Source: Jiangella endophytica (GTDB lineage: Bacteria; Actinomycetota; Actinomycetes; Jiangellales; Jiangellaceae). From it: DNA of 64,000 nt. Below the pieces are notes generated by a model. It saw only the letters and a list, made by a program, of their open reading frames with translations. It did not search any database and was not told the DNA's origin. The stretch is from NCBI RefSeq assembly GCF_003427025.1, contig NZ_QVAI01000011.1, positions 124,001 through 188,000 of the forward strand, read 5' to 3'. A program made the position numbers and the translations under genes. Of the stretch, positions 1 to 9,064 are shown one piece after another; positions within the stretch are counted from its first letter, which is position 1, and each line of letters begins with the position of its first letter.

Positions 1-1
1 C

Positions 2-172
2 TACCACGTACTGGCGGTCCCGACGTGGGAGCGCAAGGTCCGCGTGTTCCTCGTCTGGGCGGCGGCACTGTTCTACGGACGCGACATCGTGTCGCTGCTG
101 TCGGTGCAGCACCCACGGGCCGCGTTCCTCGACGCGACGCTGGGCGCCCGCGACCGCGACCGCGACGAGTAG
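2..172 (+). CDS. C-terminal end of an NDH-2-like FAD/NAD oxidoreductase (partial)
   Basis: Only the last 56 codons are inside the window; the reading frame enters at base 2 and stops with TAG at 170-172. The fragment contains a WERKVRVFLVW stretch followed by FYGRDIVSL, which resembles the membrane-associated C-terminus of type II NADH dehydrogenases. High G/C at third positions and the correct strand for the following zwf gene support real coding. A second, complete enzyme of this kind lies at 5911-7194 on the other strand. The family call rests on a short tail, so other pyridine nucleotide-disulphide oxidoreductases remain possible. Confidence 0.5.
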   Translation, partial: YHVLAVPTWERKVRVFLVWAAALFYGRDIVSLLSVQHPRAAFLDATLGARDRDRDE

Positions 173-256
173 CGCGAGGTCATCCGGAGCGGAGGAGGCG
201 GCCGCACCGCGCACCGCGAGAAGGTGGGGGGTAGCCGACCCGCGGTGGAGGTGGTC

Positions 257-1654
257 ATGACGACGACAGGTGCGAACCCGGCCGACGTCCTCGTGGTCTT
301 CGGGATCACGGGCGATCTCGCGCGGGTGATGACGTTCCGCTCGCTGTACCGGCTCGAGGCGCGGGGCCTGCTCCAGTGCCCGATCGTCGGGGTCGCTGCC
401 GACGACTGGACGGTGGACCGCCTGGTGCAGCGGGCCCGCGCGTCGATCGAGGGGACCGGCGAGCAGCTGGACCCGCAGGTGTTCGACCGGTTCGCCGCCC
501 GTCTGTCGTACGTGAGCGGCGACTTCGCCGACGCCGCGACGTACGGGAGGGTCGGTGACGCGATCAAGGGCGCGGAGTCGCCGGTCTTCTACCTGGAGAT
601 CCCGCCGTCCCTGTTCGCCACCGTCGTGAAAGGGCTGGCGGACGCGAGCCTGACGGCGTCGGCCCGGATCGTCGTGGAGAAGCCGTTCGGCCACGACCTC
701 GCCTCGGCGCACGCCCTGGCCGAGGAACTGCACCAGTACGTCGACGAGTCGCAACTGTTCCGCATCGACCACTACCTCGGGAAGATGGGGATCGAGGAGA
801 TCCTGTACCTGCGCTTCGCCAACTCGATCCTGGAACCGGTCTGGAACCGCGACCACGTGCGCTGCGTGCAGATCACCATGGCCGAGAGCTTCGGCGTCGA
901 CGACCGCGGGCACTTCTACGACCCCGTCGGCGCGCTCCGCGACGTCGTCGTGAACCACCTGATGCAGGTGGTCGCCGCGGCGGCCATGGAGGCCCCGGCG
1001 CGCGGTGACGTCCGGACGATCAAGGAGTCCCAGCTCGCGCTGTTCCGGGCCGTCGCCGAGGCCGACCCGGCCCACTACGTGCGCGGCCAGTACGAGGGCT
1101 ACCTGGGCATCGACGGCGTCGCGGCCGACTCCGCGACCGAGACGTACGCCGCCCTGCGGCTGGAGATCGAGAACTGGCGCTGGTCCGGCGTCCCGTTCTT
1201 CATCCGGACCGGCAAGCGGCTGGCCGCGACGCAGACCGAGCTGCGGCTGGTCTTCAAGCACCCGCCGCGGCTGGGCTTCTGGCCGGAGGCGCAGCGCCCC
1301 CGCGCCGACCAGCTCGTGGTGCGGCTGGACCCGTCGACCGGGATCCGCATCGCGCTCGACGCCCGGCGGGCCGACCGCACCGGCGCCGCTCCCATCGACC
1401 TGGACATGGAGTTCGCCACCGAGGGCGGCGAGGGTCCGACCCCGTACGAGGTGCTGCTGCTCGCGGCCATGCAGGGCCGGTCCACCCGGTTCGCCCGGCA
1501 GGACGGCATCGAGGAGACCTGGCGGGTCATGCAGCCGCTGCTCGACTCCCCACCTCCGGTGCACCTCTACACGCCGGGAACATGGGGTCCGCAGGCGGCG
1601 GACGCGCTGACCGCGGGCGAGGGCGGCTGGCAGGACCCGTGGGTCGCGTCGTGA
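257..1654 (+). CDS. zwf: Glucose-6-phosphate 1-dehydrogenase
   Basis: Cytoplasmic enzyme oxidising glucose 6-phosphate to 6-phosphogluconolactone with NAD(P)+, the entry step of the oxidative pentose phosphate pathway. The N-terminal Rossmann motif reads VFGITGDLA, the form common in actinobacterial members in place of GASGDLA. The catalytic RIDHYLGK motif is present, followed by the conserved FANSILEPVWNRDHV and FYDPVGALRDVVVNHLMQV blocks. At about 465 residues it is slightly short for the family. I chose ATG 257 because GGAGG at 247-251 sits five bases upstream; an upstream in-frame start at 224 would add 11 unlikely residues. The MFS gene follows after 25 bases. Glucose released by the nearby GH15 enzyme could feed this route after phosphorylation (inference). 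Confidence 0.93.
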   Translation: MTTTGANPADVLVVFGITGDLARVMTFRSLYRLEARGLLQCPIVGVAADDWTVDRLVQRARASIEGTGEQLDPQVFDRFAARLSYVSGDFADAATYGRVGDAIKGAESPVFYLEIPPSLFATVVKGLADASLTASARIVVEKPFGHDLASAHALAEELHQYVDESQLFRIDHYLGKMGIEEILYLRFANSILEPVWNRDHVRCVQITMAESFGVDDRGHFYDPVGALRDVVVNHLMQVVAAAAMEAPARGDVRTIKESQLALFRAVAEADPAHYVRGQYEGYLGIDGVAADSATETYAALRLEIENWRWSGVPFFIRTGKRLAATQTELRLVFKHPPRLGFWPEAQRPRADQLVVRLDPSTGIRIALDARRADRTGAAPIDLDMEFATEGGEGPTPYEVLLLAAMQGRSTRFARQDGIEETWRVMQPLLDSPPPVHLYTPGTWGPQAADALTAGEGGWQDPWVAS

Positions 1655-1679
1655 CGGCGGGCGGAGGGTAGGCGTCCGC

Positions 1680-3251
1680 ATGGGCGCGACGGCACGCACG
1701 CCGCAGCGGCCCGCGCTGGTCCTCACGGCGCTGATCCTGGTCGCGGCGGTGGCGAACCTCAATCTCGCGGTGGCCAACGTCGCGCTGCCCGACATCGGGA
1801 AGGCGTTCGACTCGTCGCAGACCACGCTGGACCTGATCGCCGTCGGCTACTCGCTCGGGCTGGCCGCGTCGGTGCTGTACCTCGGCGGGATCGGCGACCG
1901 CTACGGCCGCAAGCTCCTGCTGATCCTCGGCGTCACGCTGTCGGTACCCATTTGCCTGCTCGCGGCCTACGCCCCCTCCGACACCGTGCTGATCATCGCG
2001 CGTGTGCTGGGTGGGGTGTCGGCGGGGATGGCCTACCCGACGACGCTCGCGCTGATCACGGCGCTGTGGTCGGGCCCGGCGCGCACCAAGTCGATCGCTC
2101 TGTGGTCCGGCATCGGCGGCGCGATCGCCTCGCTCGGCCCGCTGCTGTCGGGCTGGCTGCTCGAGCACTTCTGGTGGGGGTCGGTGTTCCTGGTGACGCT
2201 GCCGCTCGCGCTGGTCGCGCTGGTGCTCGCCGTGCTGTTCGTGCCGAGCCACGTCAACGAGACCACCGACCCGGTCGACAACCTCGGCGGGCTGCTGTCG
2301 ATCGTGCTGGTGGCGGCGCTCGTGTTGTCGATCAACTTCGCGCCCGTCCCGGGCCGGGGCACGCTGGCCGTCGGGCTGGCGGTGCTGACGCTGGCCGCCA
2401 CGGCGGCGTTCGTCCTGCGGCAGCGCCGGGCGCCGAACCCTCTCTACGACCTGACGGTGGCCGGCCGGCGGGTCTTCTGGGTGGCCGCCCTCGCCGGGAT
2501 CATCGTCTTCGGCACCCTGATGGGCGCCATGTTCGTCGGCCAGCAGTTCCTGCAGAACGTGCTCGGCTACTCCACGTTCGAGGCGGGCCTGTCGATCCTG
2601 CCCGCGGCCGCCTTCATGGTGCTGGTGGCGCCGCGGTCGGCCGCGCTGGTGGAATCGCACGGGTCGCGGGTCGTGCTGCTGCTCGGCTACAGCTGCTGCC
2701 TGCTCGGGTTCGTCGCGATGCTGCTGCTGTGGGACCAGGACACCTCGTACTGGGCGATCGGGCTGGCGTACGCGCTGATCGGCGCCGGGGTGGGGTTCGC
2801 CGGCACACCCGCGTCGCATTCCCTGACCGGGTCCGTGCCGGTGCGCCGGGCCGGCATGGCGTCGGGCACGGCCGATCTGCAGCGCGACCTCGGCGGCGCG
2901 ATCATGCAGTCGATCCTCGGCGCGCTGCTCACCGCCGGCTACGCGTCGGCCATCTCGTCCGCGATCGCCAGCGCGCCGAACCGCCAGGAGATCTCCGACG
3001 GCGTGCAGACGCAGCTGATGAACTCGTTCTCCTCGGCCGAGGCGGTGGCCGAGCGGTACCCGCAGTACGCCGACGCGATCACCTCGGCCGCGGAGCAGTC
3101 CTTCCTCGACGGCGCCGACTGGGCCTACATCGCCGGCATCGTCGCGATCCTCATCGGGTCGACGGTGGTCTACGTGCTGTTCCCGGACAAGGAGGACGAG
3201 ACCCGGCTGCTCGCCGAATACCACGCCACGGACACCCGGATCGAGCGCTAG
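1680..3251 (+). CDS. MFS transporter, DHA2 (14-TMS) drug/proton antiporter family
   Basis: Integral membrane exporter of 523 residues with roughly 14 hydrophobic segments. The loop-2 motif A appears as GDRYGRKLLL near residue 66, and the first helix pair carries VANVALPDIGKAF, typical of DHA2/EmrB-QacA proteins. A GGCGGAGGG stretch 15-18 bases upstream may be the ribosome site. It lies 25 bases after zwf and may be cotranscribed. Its TAG stop overlaps the TAG stop of the convergent FAD oxidase inside one CTAG at 3248-3251. The substrate cannot be read from the sequence. Confidence 0.88.
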   Translation: MGATARTPQRPALVLTALILVAAVANLNLAVANVALPDIGKAFDSSQTTLDLIAVGYSLGLAASVLYLGGIGDRYGRKLLLILGVTLSVPICLLAAYAPSDTVLIIARVLGGVSAGMAYPTTLALITALWSGPARTKSIALWSGIGGAIASLGPLLSGWLLEHFWWGSVFLVTLPLALVALVLAVLFVPSHVNETTDPVDNLGGLLSIVLVAALVLSINFAPVPGRGTLAVGLAVLTLAATAAFVLRQRRAPNPLYDLTVAGRRVFWVAALAGIIVFGTLMGAMFVGQQFLQNVLGYSTFEAGLSILPAAAFMVLVAPRSAALVESHGSRVVLLLGYSCCLLGFVAMLLLWDQDTSYWAIGLAYALIGAGVGFAGTPASHSLTGSVPVRRAGMASGTADLQRDLGGAIMQSILGALLTAGYASAISSAIASAPNRQEISDGVQTQLMNSFSSAEAVAERYPQYADAITSAAEQSFLDGADWAYIAGIVAILIGSTVVYVLFPDKEDETRLLAEYHATDTRIER

Positions 3252-4264
3252 TGTCGCCGCCGGCGGTCGAGGCGGCAGCCCGTCAGCAGCGGCTCGACGG
3301 TGCCGTCGACCAGCTCTGACGCGACCAGGCGGCCCACGGCCGCGGCGAGCGTGACCGCGGCGTGCGTCACCGCCAGGTAGAGGCCGGGTACCTCGGCGGC
3401 CGGCCCGACGATCGGCTCGCCGTCGGCCGGCATGGGGCGTGCGGCGACCCGGGCGCCGAGCAGTTCGACGTCCGCGGCGCCACGGAAGGTGGACCGGACG
3501 GCGGCGAGAGTCCGTTCGGGTGAGTCGGCGGCGGCGATGAGGCGGTCCGCGGCGACCTGCCGGAGGTCGAAGTCGCGGTTGTTGACCACGGTGCGGACCA
3601 GTCCGGCCGGTGCGCGGAACCGGAACAGCGTCGCCGGCGACGGGCCGACCGGGACGCGGAGGCCGAGCGGCCCGCACAGCGCGGCCGTGGCCGCCCCCGC
3701 CGCGAGCACCACTGTCGCACCGGGGAGGAACCCCGCTGCCGTCTCGACCCCGGCGGCCCGGCCCGCGGCGTCGCGGCGCAGCGCGGTGACCGGGGTGTCC
3801 GGACGGACCCGGGCACCGTGGGCGCGGGCACCCTCGACCAGCCGCTCGGTCACGCCCACCGGGTCGACGGCGCCGTCGCCGGGTGCCCAGACGGCCCACT
3901 CCGGCGGCTCCCGCAGGGCGGGCTCGAGTGTCGCCACCCTGGTCGCGTCCACGATCTCCTGACCGGGCCCGGCCTCCGGCGGGTCGTCCGTCGTGCCCCA
4001 GGACAGCGAGCCGGACCAGGTGACCGGGAGTCCCGGCAGCTCGGCCTCGAGCCGGCGGTACTCCCGCGTCGCGGTCGCCCGCAGCTCGGCGGCCGGACCG
4101 GTGCGCACGCCGGACGCTCCGATCCAGGCGAAGGAGTCGGCTGTCACGCCCCCGCCCGGCCGCCCCGCGTCGACGAGCGTCACGGCGGTACCGGCCCGGG
4201 CGGCGTGATAGGCCACCGAGGCGCCGACGATGCCGGCGCCGACGACGACCAGGTCGCTGCTCAT
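3248..4264 (-). CDS. FAD-dependent amine/amino-acid oxidase-like protein (DAO family)
   Basis: A 338-residue flavoprotein starting with the FAD-binding motif VVVGAGIVGASVAYHAARAG and ending with the second FAD-contact region around GLYLAVTHAAVTLAAAVGRLVA. This is the layout of the DAO (D-amino acid oxidase/glycine oxidase/sarcosine oxidase) fold. Such enzymes oxidise amines or amino acids with O2 or another acceptor; the substrate is not predictable here. Start at 4264 is preferred because the Rossmann motif begins within a few residues; an upstream in-frame ATG at 4300 adds 12 non-conserved residues. It lies 82 bases downstream of the GMC gene and could be the last member of the cyd-GMC operon. 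Confidence 0.8.
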   Translation of the reverse strand: MSSDLVVVGAGIVGASVAYHAARAGTAVTLVDAGRPGGGVTADSFAWIGASGVRTGPAAELRATATREYRRLEAELPGLPVTWSGSLSWGTTDDPPEAGPGQEIVDATRVATLEPALREPPEWAVWAPGDGAVDPVGVTERLVEGARAHGARVRPDTPVTALRRDAAGRAAGVETAAGFLPGATVVLAAGAATAALCGPLGLRVPVGPSPATLFRFRAPAGLVRTVVNNRDFDLRQVAADRLIAAADSPERTLAAVRSTFRGAADVELLGARVAARPMPADGEPIVGPAAEVPGLYLAVTHAAVTLAAAVGRLVASELVDGTVEPLLTGCRLDRRRRH

Positions 4265-4346
4265 CCGCAGCACTGTGCCGCAGGGCGGCCGCGGCGACAA
4301 GCGGCGATCCCGCGCGGAGCACCGCCGGCCGATCAGCGATGCGACC

Positions 4347-5900
4347 CTAGGCGAACCGCGCGAGCAGGTGATCGCCGACCCGCAGCGCGTTCGCCATCGC
4401 CGTCAGCGCCGGGTTCACCGCCCCGATGCTCGGGAAGATGCTCGTGTCGACGACGTACAGGTTGTCCAACTCGTGCGCCTTGCAGTCGCGGTCGAGCACC
4501 GACGTCGCCGCGTCGGTCCCGAAGCGGACGGTGCCGGCCTGGTGGGCGCAGCCGGCGACGGGCACGTCGTTCTTCATGTACACGTCACGCGGGATCAGGT
4601 GGTGCGGGTGCAGGCCCAGGTGGCTGAGATGGCCGGTGACCCGGCGGTACAGCTGCTCCAGCGGCTCGCGGTTGTTCGGTGTGTAGTCCAGCGCGATGTC
4701 ACCGCCCGGGCGCAGCGTGACGCGGTTGTCCGGGTCGGGCAGGTCCTCGACGGAGAGCCAGAAGTCGACGGCGTGCTCGGCGACCTCGTCGAGCGCCATC
4801 ATCGGCGCCAGCCGGGCCAGCGCGGGCTTCTCGCCGCGGTACATCGGCGCCGACGACTTGCCGACCATCTGCACGTTGCCCATCGGATAGGCGAAGTCGG
4901 CGTCGCCGAAGTAGTAGTCGTTGACGCCGAGGGTCTTCTGGAACCGCGTGTCGTTCTTCTCCGTCGAGACCGCCAGGAACGCGCGGCTGTTGTGGAACAT
5001 GTAGTTGCGCCCGACCTGGTCCGAACCGTTCGCCAGCCCGTTCGGATGCCGGTCGTTCGCGCTGGCCAGCAGCAGTTTCGCCGAGTTGGCCGCACCGGCG
5101 GCGACCACCACGACCGAGCCCGTGAAGCGCTGCTCCGAGCCCGCGACGTCCGCGACCACCGTGGTCACCGTCCGCCCGGACGGGTCGGTCTCCAGCCGCC
5201 GCACCGCCGCGTTGCGCACCAGCGTGACGTTGTCGTGCCGCAGGGCGGGCCGCACGGCGATGACGTCGGCGTCGGACTTCGCGTGCACCAGGCAGGGGAA
5301 GCCGTCGCACGTCGCGCACCGGATGCAGGCGCTGGTCTCGGGGTGCGTCTCGTCGAGCATGATCCCGCTCGGCGCGTGGAACGGGTGCAGGCCCACGCGG
5401 GCGAAGTCGTCGGCGAGCTGCTGGATGCGCGGCTCGTGCGACACCGGTGGGTGGGGGTACGGCCCCGACGCAGGCGGCTCGGTCGGGTCCTCGCCGCGGA
5501 CGCCGTGCACCTGGTACAGGTCCTCGGCCTGCGTGTAGTACGGCTCCAGCTCGTCGTAGCCGATCGGCCAGGCCGGCGAGACGCCGCCGTGGTGGCGCAG
5601 CTCGCCGAAGTCGCGTTCGCGCAGCCGGTACAGGGCGGCGCCGTAGAACTTCGTCGCGCCGCCCACGTAGTAGTGGATCTGCGGCTGGAACGGCTTGCCG
5701 TCGCCGTCGTACCAGGTGTCGGCCGACACGTAACGGTTGTCGACGAAGACGGCCGTCGCGTCCCAGTTCTCGATCTCGCGCGGCAGCCAGTCACCGCGCT
5801 CCAGGATCAGCACCCGCCGCCCGGACGGGGCCAGCCGGTGCGCCAGCGTGCCGCCGCCGGCCCCGGATCCCACGATGATGACGTCGTACTCGTCGGCCAT
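4347..5900 (-). CDS. GMC-family (glucose-methanol-choline) oxidoreductase
   Basis: A 517-residue flavoprotein with N-terminal FAD motif GSGAGGGTLAHRLA (residues 11-24), central FAD/substrate blocks, and the GMC C-terminus CAHQAGTVRFG followed by LYVVDTSIFPSIGAVNPALTAMA. Such enzymes oxidise sugars, sterols or alcohols and often pass electrons to the respiratory chain. A cysteine cluster C192-x2-C195-x2-C198-x4-C203 resembles an iron-sulphur ligand set. There is no signal peptide, so a cytoplasmic location is expected. It starts 10 bases after the ndh stop, in one run with GH15 and cytochrome bd genes, suggesting a sugar or alcohol dehydrogenase coupled to that oxidase (inference). The substrate is unknown. 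Confidence 0.85.
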   Translation of the reverse strand: MADEYDVIIVGSGAGGGTLAHRLAPSGRRVLILERGDWLPREIENWDATAVFVDNRYVSADTWYDGDGKPFQPQIHYYVGGATKFYGAALYRLRERDFGELRHHGGVSPAWPIGYDELEPYYTQAEDLYQVHGVRGEDPTEPPASGPYPHPPVSHEPRIQQLADDFARVGLHPFHAPSGIMLDETHPETSACIRCATCDGFPCLVHAKSDADVIAVRPALRHDNVTLVRNAAVRRLETDPSGRTVTTVVADVAGSEQRFTGSVVVVAAGAANSAKLLLASANDRHPNGLANGSDQVGRNYMFHNSRAFLAVSTEKNDTRFQKTLGVNDYYFGDADFAYPMGNVQMVGKSSAPMYRGEKPALARLAPMMALDEVAEHAVDFWLSVEDLPDPDNRVTLRPGGDIALDYTPNNREPLEQLYRRVTGHLSHLGLHPHHLIPRDVYMKNDVPVAGCAHQAGTVRFGTDAATSVLDRDCKAHELDNLYVVDTSIFPSIGAVNPALTAMANALRVGDHLLARFA

Positions 5901-5910
5901 GACGGCCTCC

Positions 5911-7194
5911 TCAGTCCAGCGCGATGTGCGGCCGGTCGGCCTCGTCGTCGCCCCACGCGATCCGCTGCGGCGCGGAGGAGACCTCGATGGTGGCCGCGCG
6001 GTCGCGGTCGAAGTAGTCCCAGGCCCACGTCACGAACGCGTCGGTCCTGCTGTGCACGCCGCTCATCAGCATCATGTGCACGCCGAGCCAGGCGGCGAAC
6101 GCGACCGGGCCGTCGACCTGGTGGCGGTGCTTGCCGACCTCGGCGACGGCGGCGTTGCGGCCGATCATCGCCATGATGCCCTTGTCCTTGTACCGGAACG
6201 GCCGGGTCGGCTCGTTCCGCCGCTCGCGCAGGATGTTCTCCGCCGCCCACCGGCCGGACTGCTGCGCGACGGAGCCCAGCTGCGGCCACGTCCCGGTCTC
6301 ACCGGCCGGGATGTTCGCGGCGTCGCCGACGGCGTAGGCGCCCGGGTAGCCCTCGATGGTCAAGTCCGGCCGCACGTCGATCCGGCCGCCGCGGCCGGGT
6401 TCCGGACCGGCCGTGCCCGCGACGGACGCGCCCTGCTCGCCGCCGCCCCACACCACGGTGCGGGCCGGGATGCTGGCGCCGTCGTCCAGCTCGACGTGGT
6501 CCGGGTGCACGGCCGCCACCCCGGCGCCCAGCCGGACGTCGGCGCCGGCCTCGCGCAGCTTGTGGACGGCGTACTCGTGCGCCTTCTCGGAGAACTCGCC
6601 GAGCAGGGCGTCACCGCGGTCGATCAGGGTGATCCGGCCCGGCTGGGCGAGCCGCCCGGTCTCGTGCAGGGCGCCCATCAACTCGGCCAGTGCGCCGGTG
6701 GTCTCGACGCCGGTCGGCCCGCCGCCGACCACCACGACGTCGAGCGTGCCGGGCGTCGCGTCTCGCAGCAGGTCCTGCAGGTGCAGCCGCAGCCGCTCCG
6801 CGTCGGCCACCGAGTACAGCGGGTACGCGTGCTCCGCGGCGCCGGGAACGCCGAAGAAGTTCGGCTGGGCGCCGGCCGCGACCACGACGTGCGACCCGCT
6901 GAGCGTGCGCCCGTCGGTCAGGACGAGGCTTCGATCGGACAGCCGGACCTCGGCGACCTCGGCGGTCACGACCTCGACCGTCGCGTGCTCCCGGAAGATG
7001 GCCCGGTGCGGCCGGGCGACGTCCTCGACCGGCAGCTGCGAACTCGCCACCTGGTACAGCAGCGGCTGGAACTGGTGGTAGTCGTTGCGGTCGACCAGCG
7101 TCACGGGGACGCCGTCCTCGGCGAGCCGGCGGGCGCAGGCGACGCCGGCCAGCCCGCCACCGAGGACCAGCACACGGTCGGACGTCCCGGTCAC
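5911..7194 (-). CDS. ndh: Type II NADH dehydrogenase (NDH-2)-like FAD/NAD oxidoreductase
   Basis: A 427-residue protein with two dinucleotide-binding motifs: VLVLGGGLAGVACARRL at the N-terminus for FAD and VVVVGGGPTGVETTGAL in the middle for NAD(P)H. The YHQFQPLLYQVAS block and the TWPQLGSVAQQSGRWAAENI block are typical of NDH-2. The C-terminus carries an amphipathic GVHMMLMSGVHSR region followed by FVTWAWDYFDRDRA, expected to hold the enzyme at the inner face of the membrane. It would transfer electrons from NADH to quinone without proton pumping. GTG 7194 is chosen because it forms a GTGA overlap with the GH15 stop. Cytochrome bd, encoded upstream, could oxidise the quinol. Confidence 0.85.
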   Translation of the reverse strand: MTGTSDRVLVLGGGLAGVACARRLAEDGVPVTLVDRNDYHQFQPLLYQVASSQLPVEDVARPHRAIFREHATVEVVTAEVAEVRLSDRSLVLTDGRTLSGSHVVVAAGAQPNFFGVPGAAEHAYPLYSVADAERLRLHLQDLLRDATPGTLDVVVVGGGPTGVETTGALAELMGALHETGRLAQPGRITLIDRGDALLGEFSEKAHEYAVHKLREAGADVRLGAGVAAVHPDHVELDDGASIPARTVVWGGGEQGASVAGTAGPEPGRGGRIDVRPDLTIEGYPGAYAVGDAANIPAGETGTWPQLGSVAQQSGRWAAENILRERRNEPTRPFRYKDKGIMAMIGRNAAVAEVGKHRHQVDGPVAFAAWLGVHMMLMSGVHSRTDAFVTWAWDYFDRDRAATIEVSSAPQRIAWGDDEADRPHIALD

Positions 7195-9059
7195 AGCGAC
7201 AGCTCCGCGAGCCGCTCGTGCAGGACGATCCGCGCCGCCGCCTGGATCAGCGCGAGGTGCGAGAACGCCTGCGGGGTGTTGCCGAGGTGCCGGGCCCGGC
7301 CGACCTCGAACTCCTCGGCGTACAGGCCCAGGGGCGAGGCGACGGCCAGCAGACGCTCCATCAGCGCGCTTGCCCGGTCCGTCTCCCCCACCGCCGCCAG
7401 CGCCGAGACCAGCCAGAACGAGCAGATCAGGAACGTGCCCTCCTCGCCGGAGAGGCCGTCGTCGGTCTCGCCGGTCCGGTAGCGCAGCACGAAGCCGTTG
7501 TCCGTCAGCTCCTCGTCGACAGCGTCGATCGTCTTGCGGATCCGCTCGTCGCTGCTGGGCAGGAACCCGAACAACGGCGCCAGCAGGGTCGAGGCGTCCA
7601 GGGCGTCGGTGTCGTAGTGCTGGCGCAGCACACCGCGGTCGCTGACGCCGTGGGCGAGGATGTCCTGGCGGATCTCCTCGGCGGTGGCCGCCCATTCGCG
7701 CTCGCGCTCGGGGTCGTCGCGGATGGCCGCCAGCCGCGCGGCGCGGTCCAGGGCCACCCAGCACATGAGCTTCGACGAGACGTAGTGCTGCGGCTTGCCA
7801 CGGGCCTCCCAGATGCCCTGGTCCGGGTCGCGCCAGACCGCGGTGGCGCCCTCGGCCTGCGACTCGACCAACGGCCACAGCCGGCGCGGCAGGTGCTTGC
7901 TCCGGCGGGTGTGCAGCAGCAGCGCGTCGAGGACCGCGCCGTACACGTCGTTCTGCCGCTGGTCGAAGGCCCCGTTGCCGATGCGCACCGGCTGGGCGCC
8001 CTCGTAGCCGGACAGCTCGTCGCGGGTGGTCTCGGTGAGGTCGCGCCGTCCGTCGATGCCGTACATGATCTGCAGGCTGCCGTCCGCCCGCGGCTCGACG
8101 TCGCCGACGAACTGCATGAACTCCTCGGCCTCCCAGTCCAGGTTGAGGTAGTGCAGCGCCTGCAGGGTGAACGTGGTGTCGCGCATCCACGTGTACCGGT
8201 AGTCCCAGTTGCGCTCGCCACCCGGCGTCTCCGGCAGCGACGTCGTCAGCGCGGCCACGGTGGCACCGGTGGGCATGTACGTCAGGCCCTTGATGGTCAG
8301 CGCCGACCGCTCCAGCGGGTGCCGCAGCGGGTGGTCGGGGATGCGGGCACGGGCCAGCCAGTCGCGCCAGAAGTCGATCGTCCGGCCGATGCGGGCGAAG
8401 GCGTCCTCCACGCCGGCCGGTCCGGCGAGTTCGTGCTGCCACGACAGCGCGCACCAGGCCCGCTCACCCTTCCTCAGCACGTGCCGGGCGCGGGCGGCGC
8501 CGCCCTCGATGCCGATCGACAGGTCGGTGCTCAGGCGCAGCGTCTGCCCGTTCCCCGCGGCGTCGGCCGCGTGCGCGCCGTCGTCGGCGCCGACCACCGT
8601 CCAGGTGGCGGGCGTGCGGCCGTAGTCGAAGACCGCCTCGCAGACGGCCTCGATCTCGACCTCGCCGTCCAGGCACTCCGCCGTGCGCACCAGCAGGTGC
8701 TCGGCGTCCTCGTCGGCCGGCGGCCGGGTGTGCGGCGTGACGACGTCGGTGCCATGACGCGGGCCCATCGTCAGGGCGTCGCGGATCCGCACCCATCCGC
8801 CGGTGGTGTGCCAGGTCGTCTCCAGCACGTTGGTGCCGGGCACGTAGAACCGCGCGGTCGGGGTGTTGATGCCGTACGGGCCCCAGCGGAACGAGCCGGC
8901 CCCGCGGTCGAGCAGGTTGCCGAACACACTCGGCGCGTCGAAGGCGGGCACGCACAGCCAGTCGACCGAGCCGTCCGGGGCGACCAGCGCGCCGGTGTGG
9001 CAGTCGGACAGGAACGCGTAGTCCGCGATCGGCGGGAACGGGGACGTCGACAGGCTCAT
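7191..9059 (-). CDS. Glycoside hydrolase family 15 protein (glucoamylase/trehalase-like)
   Basis: A 622-residue cytoplasmic protein with the actinobacterial GH15 N-terminus, IADYAFLSDCHTGALVAPDGSVDWLCVP, and the (alpha/alpha)6 catalytic part containing NWDYRYTWMRDTTFTLQALHYLN. Catalytic glutamates are probably those in DQGIWEARG and EEGTFLICSFW. Relatives hydrolyse alpha-glucosidic bonds to release beta-glucose, and mycobacterial members are trehalases, so trehalase is a realistic activity. The start at 9059 has GGAG upstream and lies 5 bases after the cydB stop; the gene overlaps ndh by 4 bases. The pairing with respiratory genes is odd for a glycosidase and suggests intracellular sugar mobilisation tied to electron transport. 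Confidence 0.9.
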   Translation of the reverse strand: MSLSTSPFPPIADYAFLSDCHTGALVAPDGSVDWLCVPAFDAPSVFGNLLDRGAGSFRWGPYGINTPTARFYVPGTNVLETTWHTTGGWVRIRDALTMGPRHGTDVVTPHTRPPADEDAEHLLVRTAECLDGEVEIEAVCEAVFDYGRTPATWTVVGADDGAHAADAAGNGQTLRLSTDLSIGIEGGAARARHVLRKGERAWCALSWQHELAGPAGVEDAFARIGRTIDFWRDWLARARIPDHPLRHPLERSALTIKGLTYMPTGATVAALTTSLPETPGGERNWDYRYTWMRDTTFTLQALHYLNLDWEAEEFMQFVGDVEPRADGSLQIMYGIDGRRDLTETTRDELSGYEGAQPVRIGNGAFDQRQNDVYGAVLDALLLHTRRSKHLPRRLWPLVESQAEGATAVWRDPDQGIWEARGKPQHYVSSKLMCWVALDRAARLAAIRDDPEREREWAATAEEIRQDILAHGVSDRGVLRQHYDTDALDASTLLAPLFGFLPSSDERIRKTIDAVDEELTDNGFVLRYRTGETDDGLSGEEGTFLICSFWLVSALAAVGETDRASALMERLLAVASPLGLYAEEFEVGRARHLGNTPQAFSHLALIQAAARIVLHERLAELSL

Positions 9060-9064
9060 GGCAC

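Noticed and set aside
1527-4322. 931-codon minus-strand open frame opposite the MFS gene
   Set aside because: It is opposite a convincing MFS transporter and partly the FAD oxidase, is arginine/histidine/glutamine-rich without any motif, and exists because GC-rich sequence rarely contains stop codons.
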